Shown in pieces: positions 59,145 to 64,000 of a DNA stretch of 64,000 nt (position 1 is the stretch's first letter; each line of letters opens with the position of its first letter). The notes beneath the pieces are model-generated. The model worked only from the letters and a program-made list of their open reading frames with translations. It had not been told where the DNA came from and ran no database searches. Source of the DNA: Erodium maritimum (Eukaryota > Streptophyta > Magnoliopsida > Geraniales > Geraniaceae); NCBI GenBank assembly GCA_963921825.1, contig OY997594.1, positions 42,154,557 through 42,218,556 of the forward strand, read 5' to 3'. The translations under genes were made by a program, and so were the position numbers.

Positions 59145-60754
59145 TGTAAGAACCATTCCCGGTCAACGCCAGTCAAAGTGGCGAAAAACAGGAAAATTTA
59201 AAATTTTGGGACAGACACTTAAATGAACCTAAATTTGACCCCGAGGGTCATACCAGACTTAAGTTGACCCCGATATCGACCAAAGTGAGTTCTGGGGAAC
59301 TCAGGGCAACTTTTTGACCAATTTGGTAAAGGTTGATTTTTTGCCGGAAAAGTCAACCGAGCGACGTTTTGGTCCGTTCGAGGTCCGTTTTGGATCCAAA
59401 AAGCTTAGTTGTCGTTACAGTGATCTTAGTTGGGCCGTTTCCTTGTAGCCCGTGAAGTTTCGTAATTTCTTGGAAAATGGGCCCGTTCGGGGCCCGAGAC
59501 GGCCGAATTTCGCGAATCTGACTGAAAAATATCCAGAAGATATTTTCCAAAAGGGGTGGGACCCACTTGCCACATGTCACACAAGTGGTGGTGGATGGTT
59601 TTTAAATTAAAGAAAAAGAAGTAAGAATGGTAGTTTTGTAAATAAGGGGTAGTTGTGTTTTTAAAACAAAATAAAGAGAAAGAGATGAGATGTTCGGCCA
59701 TTTGAGAAAAATGAGAGAAGGAGAGAGAGAGTAGAGAGAGGAAGAAGAAGAAGAAGGAGAAAAAAGAAGAGTTGTGTCGATTTCCCGACGATCCGACCGA
59801 CGGATCGTCTCAATTCTCGTGTATTCGTCATCCCCTCGTCATTCCCTACGGTAAGAACCCGTCTTTTTCTCGTTTTGGAACGTTAGGGTTTGAGTTTAAA
59901 TGGGTTGATTAAGGTTGGGTTAAGGATTGGAGTTCGTTAGGAACGTTTTGGGGCGAAAAGGAAATTTTCCCATTGTGGCCGTGTGGGGCCCACTTGGCCG
60001 GGCCTCGGGTTTTATGTGTTTGGGTGGTTTTGGACGATCCTTGAATCGATAATTCACACCCGAAACGAATTATGGAATTAAATTTTGAAAATTGGAAATT
60101 TCGGGTTTAGAAACTTTAAACGCGAATTAAATCGCTCGGAAGTCGGAAATTGATTCCGTCGATTGCATTGGAACCCTTGAATTATTCTAAGATCGTAGAA
60201 GCAAAAACGGGAATTTTTGGAGCCCCGGAAGGGCGTTTTCCAATCCCAGGCAGATTCGCCGAGCCCATTATTGACAATGTTGAGTAATTGGGAAGTTTGG
60301 GAGTGATCGGCATTGTCGGGGTTGCGTTCGAGCGTTAAGTTCATTAAATTCGGGTTTCGCCTGCTTATTTAAAAAGTGTGTTAATTGTAATCATTGTAGA
60401 CCGTGTCGCCAACCGTGGAAAGAGGAGGCTAAGCGGGTAAATTCTGGAGCACGCCGGAGCTTGGGCGTGGACTTTTGGGAAAGCGTTACGAGGTAGGGAA
60501 AAGTAGCTGGATCTCGGCCTTGACTAGGGAAAGTTAACAGTAGAAATGCATGTGACACCTAGTGGTGTCGTAGGATAAGTAAGTTTATCGAACACTAGAA
60601 ATGCAGGTGACACTTAGTGGTGTCATATGATACGTGAACGTATCGGACAATAGAAAGGCATGTGACACTTAGTAGTGTCGTAGGATAAGTGAGCTTATCG
60701 AACAATAGAAATACTGGTGGCATTTGGTTGTGCCCGGAGGTTGATTGAATTGTT

Positions 60755-61140
60755 TGTGGTTGTGGGTGGCCATGAGTGCCTGTGGGGAGTTGAATTCGTA
60801 TTTTACCGTTTTGTGTCTTGGGTGGCCATGAGTGCCCGTGGGGAGTTGAATTCGTATTTTATCGTTGCGTGTCTTGGGTGGCCATGAGTGCCGGTGGGGA
60901 GTTGAACCCGTGTTTTTACTGTTTGTGTGTCGTGGGTGGTCAGGTGTGCCTTTGGGGTGTTGACCCGTGTATTACTGTTGTTGTGTCGTGGGTGGCCATG
61001 TGTGCCTTTGGGGTGTTGACCCGTGTATTACTGTTGGTGTGTCGTGGGTGGCCATGAGTGCCTTTGGGGTGTTGACCCGTGTATTACTGTTGGTGTGTCG
61101 TGGGTGGCCATGAGTGCCTTTGGGGTGTTGAACCTTCGGT
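60755..61140. repeat. 56-58-base minisatellite, seven units
   Basis: Units share GTGGGTGGCCATGAGTGCC, then GGGG-GTTGA and CGTGTATTACTGTT. They are reverse-complement relatives of the 59-base units in copy B, fewer and more diverged. The Trp/Cys-rich frame through them is spurious. Confidence 0.95.
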
Positions 61141-61149
61141 GTTGATTGT

Positions 61150-61366
61150 GTTTGCCTGAGGTTGGCGGCCCGCCTGACAATAAAGGGGTCCTGTGGTCGC
61201 GCGCGTGGGGGTTGGCTAGCCTTCCGACTAACCATCGGTAAAGTTGTGCATTCTTCTGCCTGAGGTTGGGGGCCCGCCTGACAATAAAGGGGTTCTGTGG
61301 TCGCGCGCGTGGGGGTTGGCTAGCCTTCCGGGTAAACCACCGGTAAAGTTGTGCATTCTTCGGCGA
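61150..61366. repeat. Tandem duplication of about 110 bases in copy C
   Basis: Two copies share TGCCTGAGGTTGG, GGCCCGCCTGACAATAAAGG, GGTCGCGCGCGTGGGGGTTG and GTAAAGTTGTGCATTCTTC. Confidence 0.9.
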
Positions 61367-62086
61367 TGAAGGGCGGCTCCCCTTCCGACTAGCTATCGGA
61401 GAAGTATTGCGGAATATATCGCTAACAGGTCAACCGCCTGGCCTGACAGGGATCGGGGAAAGTTGCATGGGGCAGGCTCAAGCCCAGCCGGTTAGCAACC
61501 GGCACTGAGTAGCTGGAGTGCGATCCTTTGTGATCTTGTTTGTCGTGTGCGATCCTTTGTGATCTTGGGTGTTGCGTGGTTATTATTCGCGTTTTGGGTT
61601 GAGGTCGTAACCGTTGTGTCGGGTCTACATTACGCGTCCGGGTTTGAGTTGGTTGGGGAAAGTAACAGTTTTCGTGTGATAGTCGGGTTATTTGAGTTTG
61701 GGGATAGTAGTCCCCGGTGTTTTGTTTTGTGGTTGGTGTTTCCGGTATTTCTGCTAAGTATGTTGTAGTCAGTCTGGTATCCGTGGTGGTGAGCGAACGC
61801 TCACCCCTAGCTGCTTTTCCTACAGGTACTGGTCGCGAGGCGGACTAGGGGAGCTCTCGAAGCTTGAAGAGCTGGGAGCGAGAGTCCGGGTTTTTGGGGG
61901 TTTAGCGACGTACGCTTTGTTTATTTTGTCCGCTTGTTTTGGACGTATTTTAAGTTGTAAAATATTATTTTGATTAACTAAATGGTGATTTCAAGCGGTT
62001 TACTTAAAAGAGTTTGGAAATTGTTTTATTGTTTCACCGTTCGTGTTCCGGGTTCGGTTCTACCGAATTTGGAGCGTGACAACGTT

Positions 62087-62460
62087 GGATCCTAACTATG
62101 TTGGAAATGTGTTTTTCACGTCCTAACTGATGGTCACCTTTTGTTACATGTCTTATACCAAAGGTCACCTTTTGTCACATGTCCTATACAAAAGGTGTTT
62201 GTTTCTTACAAAATATGAAAAATGACACCAAAAAAAGTGTTTTTTTTGGTAAATTTACACCACCTACCCCTTGTAGTGCACTGATAAACGCAAATTATAC
62301 AAAAATTAAAAGGAAAACCCATCGAATGCGAATGTTATACCCCTTTTTGGTGTCATTTTTCATGTTTTGTAAAAAAGAACCACTTTTGGTATAGGACATG
62401 CAACAAAAGGTGGCCCTCAGTTAGGACGTGAAATACACATTTCCAACACAGTTAGGATTC
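62087..62460. mobile_element. Foldback/MITE-like element with long inverted ends
   Basis: About 374 bp. The left end ATCCTAACTATGTTGGAAAT and the complement of the right end ATCCTAACTGTGTTGGAAAT continue matching for over 70 bases (TCACGTCCTAACTGA, CACCTTTTGTT-CATGTC-TATACC), then more loosely (GAAAAATGACACCAAAAA). The left arm has an extra partial copy of its CACCTTTTGT-ACATGTC segment. No transposase. No convincing target duplication, perhaps because copy C inserted right at its edge. Confidence 0.8.
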
Positions 62461-63720
62461 AGGGTTTTCCCAACATTTTTTGAATTTTGCAAACAAATTT
62501 TTGTAGCTTTCTAACATGTAATGATACCACCTGCACATCCATAACTGGAAGGAATTTAAATTCCCAGTCCCAACCCAAACCACATCTTCTTAAAAAAGAG
62601 ATTGGCACCAGATTGTCTACCTGTAGGTCAGTATCAAAATCTTCATCTAGATCAACATAATCATCGCCACTATCTGCCTCTAGATCCACCTTCTTGTTTG
62701 TATCATCATTCAAGCTTAGATGTTACAGTATTATGTGATCACTACACTTTGGCTTCAACCCTATACATTTTCCAAAAATCAATGCTTTCTTTGCTTCAAA
62801 GACCTCATTTTGAAAATTGACTGCTTTTTTTTTCAATAGATAAGGTTTTGGTCCTTCCTTTTATTTTGACCTAGTTTCATAACCATGAGGAGGAGCTGCT
62901 TTGTCCCTTTTCTCATTTTTCAATTTGAAATTAGAGGGAGAGATGTTTTGCTGATATTTGGCTCCAAAGCCCATATTAGTAGTTGTCTCTAGAACGTGAT
63001 TATACAAGGTTGGAAAGAACCTTTGGGTTGACTACTCTAGAGAAGAAAGGACATGTAAACCATATTGCAAAGCCTCCAAGCCTTGAGAATGTGAGGTGGA
63101 AGTGGCCAAAAGAATAGAATAATCTGATGTCAATAATGCTTATTCTGCTTCTCTTATGCCTAAACTTTCTTTTGTAGCAATTGTACCAATTTGGGGACCC
63201 AAATTTCAAAATATTCTAGCAATTGATTTTGTATAGCTGGAAGAGGTTTCTGAGTTAACAAGTTGATGGAGGAAGGTACTAAGGAACGCTTATTTATAAA
63301 GTCTAGCCCTTGAGATTGAGACTTGTTAGGAGGCAAGGCTAGTTGTGGCTCTGAAGTCATTAATGCCAAATTAGTTTCCAAGGCAAGTGAAGGGCCTACC
63401 AGTGGACATGTTGCATTTTTGGAGGCTCCCAACAATAAATGCTGCTCAGTTGGAGGTGACCTAGTATTCACATAGTTTAGTTGTGGAGTAACTAGAAGTT
63501 TGGCAATGTTAGGAACAGAAGGTACCAACGTAGTTGGGGGCAGAGATAAACATTTTTCTGTGTTGGAGAATGAAAGAGAATTTTAGTTGCTTGATTAATT
63601 ACAAATGTTGGCAAATGAGACAAACATTCTTCTGTGATGGGAATTGAATGAGAATTTTCAATTGTTGGAACAATTACTATGGTTGCTAAAGGAGATAAGT
63701 GATGGATCATCTTCTTCATG
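62461..63720 (-). pseudogene. LINE-relic upstream region (tentative)
   Basis: Minus-strand frames (63719-63492, 63528-63160 and 62713-62459) are low-complexity Ser/Pro/Leu-rich, then acidic (EADSGDDYVDLDEDFDTDLQ). They lie directly upstream, in the same direction, of the LINE endonuclease fragment at 58560-59144, so they may be the variable C-terminal part of ORF1 and the ORF1-ORF2 junction. No conserved domain is visible. Confidence 0.35.
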
Positions 63721-64000
63721 AAAGGTATCTAACACAACAACATTTGTGATATCCTGGTCTGAAAGTTGATGCTCCATAGAAGGCAGTGGACTCTGACTAT
63801 CTGAATCAATATCCTTTTCTTCCATGAAGGTGTTTCTGAGAGTTGCTAAGTGATTATTGGAGGGGAGAATGAAGGTTCATTGTCTGAGGAATTAAAGTCT
63901 TCAGAACTAGAATAGGAGTAATAATCTTCTCCCCCTTTATAATTGGAATTTCAGAAGCACTGATAAAAGAGACCCAGATTCTGAAAATTTCATTACCCAA
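63721..64000. other. No gene recognised (probably more of the LINE relic)
   Basis: Sequence of similar composition continues to the window end without an identifiable domain. Confidence 0.4.

Larger units (their letters stand above)
59145..62081 (+). mobile_element. Solo-LTR-like insertion C
   Basis: 2937 bp, TGTAAGAACCATTCCCGG to TTGGAGCGTGACA, flanked by ACGCT (59140-59144) and ACGTT (62082-62086), a target duplication with one change. Same family as B. It carries a seven-unit minisatellite, a 110-base duplication and the palindrome GTGAGCGAACGCTCAC at 61789-61804. No coding region. Confidence 0.8.

Noticed and set aside
60818..61057. Cys/Trp-rich repetitive small protein
   Set aside because: The frame simply translates the 56-58-base minisatellite; other frames are open too.

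Overview
This is nuclear DNA of a flowering plant, probably a eudicot. The evidence is spliced genes with GT-AG introns, Copia and Gypsy LTR retrotransposons primed by initiator Met-tRNA, plant L1-type LINE ORF1 proteins (DUF4283, zinc-knuckle and RRM types), a non-autonomous hAT element, a pogo/Tigger relic, and gene families such as LRK10L receptor kinases and GAT1_2.1-like amidotransferases. Most of the window is nested transposable elements. Only two genes look intact.

Region 1-18.4 kb: the 3' part of a Copia LTR at the left edge abuts a LINE ORF1 relic, followed by an (AAT)39 microsatellite and a second LINE ORF1 relic. From 5105 to 18373 lies a minus-strand Gypsy chromovirus (307-bp LTRs, duplicated target TATTC). 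It is split inside reverse transcriptase by a complete minus-strand Copia element (7548-15130, 1688-bp LTRs, duplicated target GAAAT). Both carry many inactivating changes.

Region 18.4-38.4 kb: an ORF1-only LINE-like element (18853-21355), then an intact four-exon glutamine amidotransferase-like gene (23172-24659), a degraded LTR-like tract, and an intact LRK10L-type receptor kinase gene (28469-35021). The 4-kb first intron of the kinase gene holds another LINE-like insertion. A dead pogo/Tigger transposase lies just downstream, followed by a repeat-flanked tract.

Region 38.4-64 kb: a minus-strand WD40 gene resembling plant CDT2 is recognisable as five exons between 39343 and 45803. One coding exon is cut by an ORF1-only LINE-like element (39590-45148), which is itself cut by a solo-LTR-like insertion (41408-44071). 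A hAT derivative (45947-46604) lies in flanking or intronic sequence, and a second Gypsy chromovirus (46846-52639) follows. Two more solo-LTR-like copies (52882-56635 and 59145-62081) carry expanded minisatellites. The last one interrupts a LINE relic beside a foldback element.

The strongest leads are the exon-breaking insertion in the CDT2-like gene, LINE-like elements that have only ORF1 yet show clean target duplications, a Copia copy with young LTRs but dead genes, and one LTR family whose copies carry different tandem repeats. All coordinates, duplicated targets and difference counts were read by eye.
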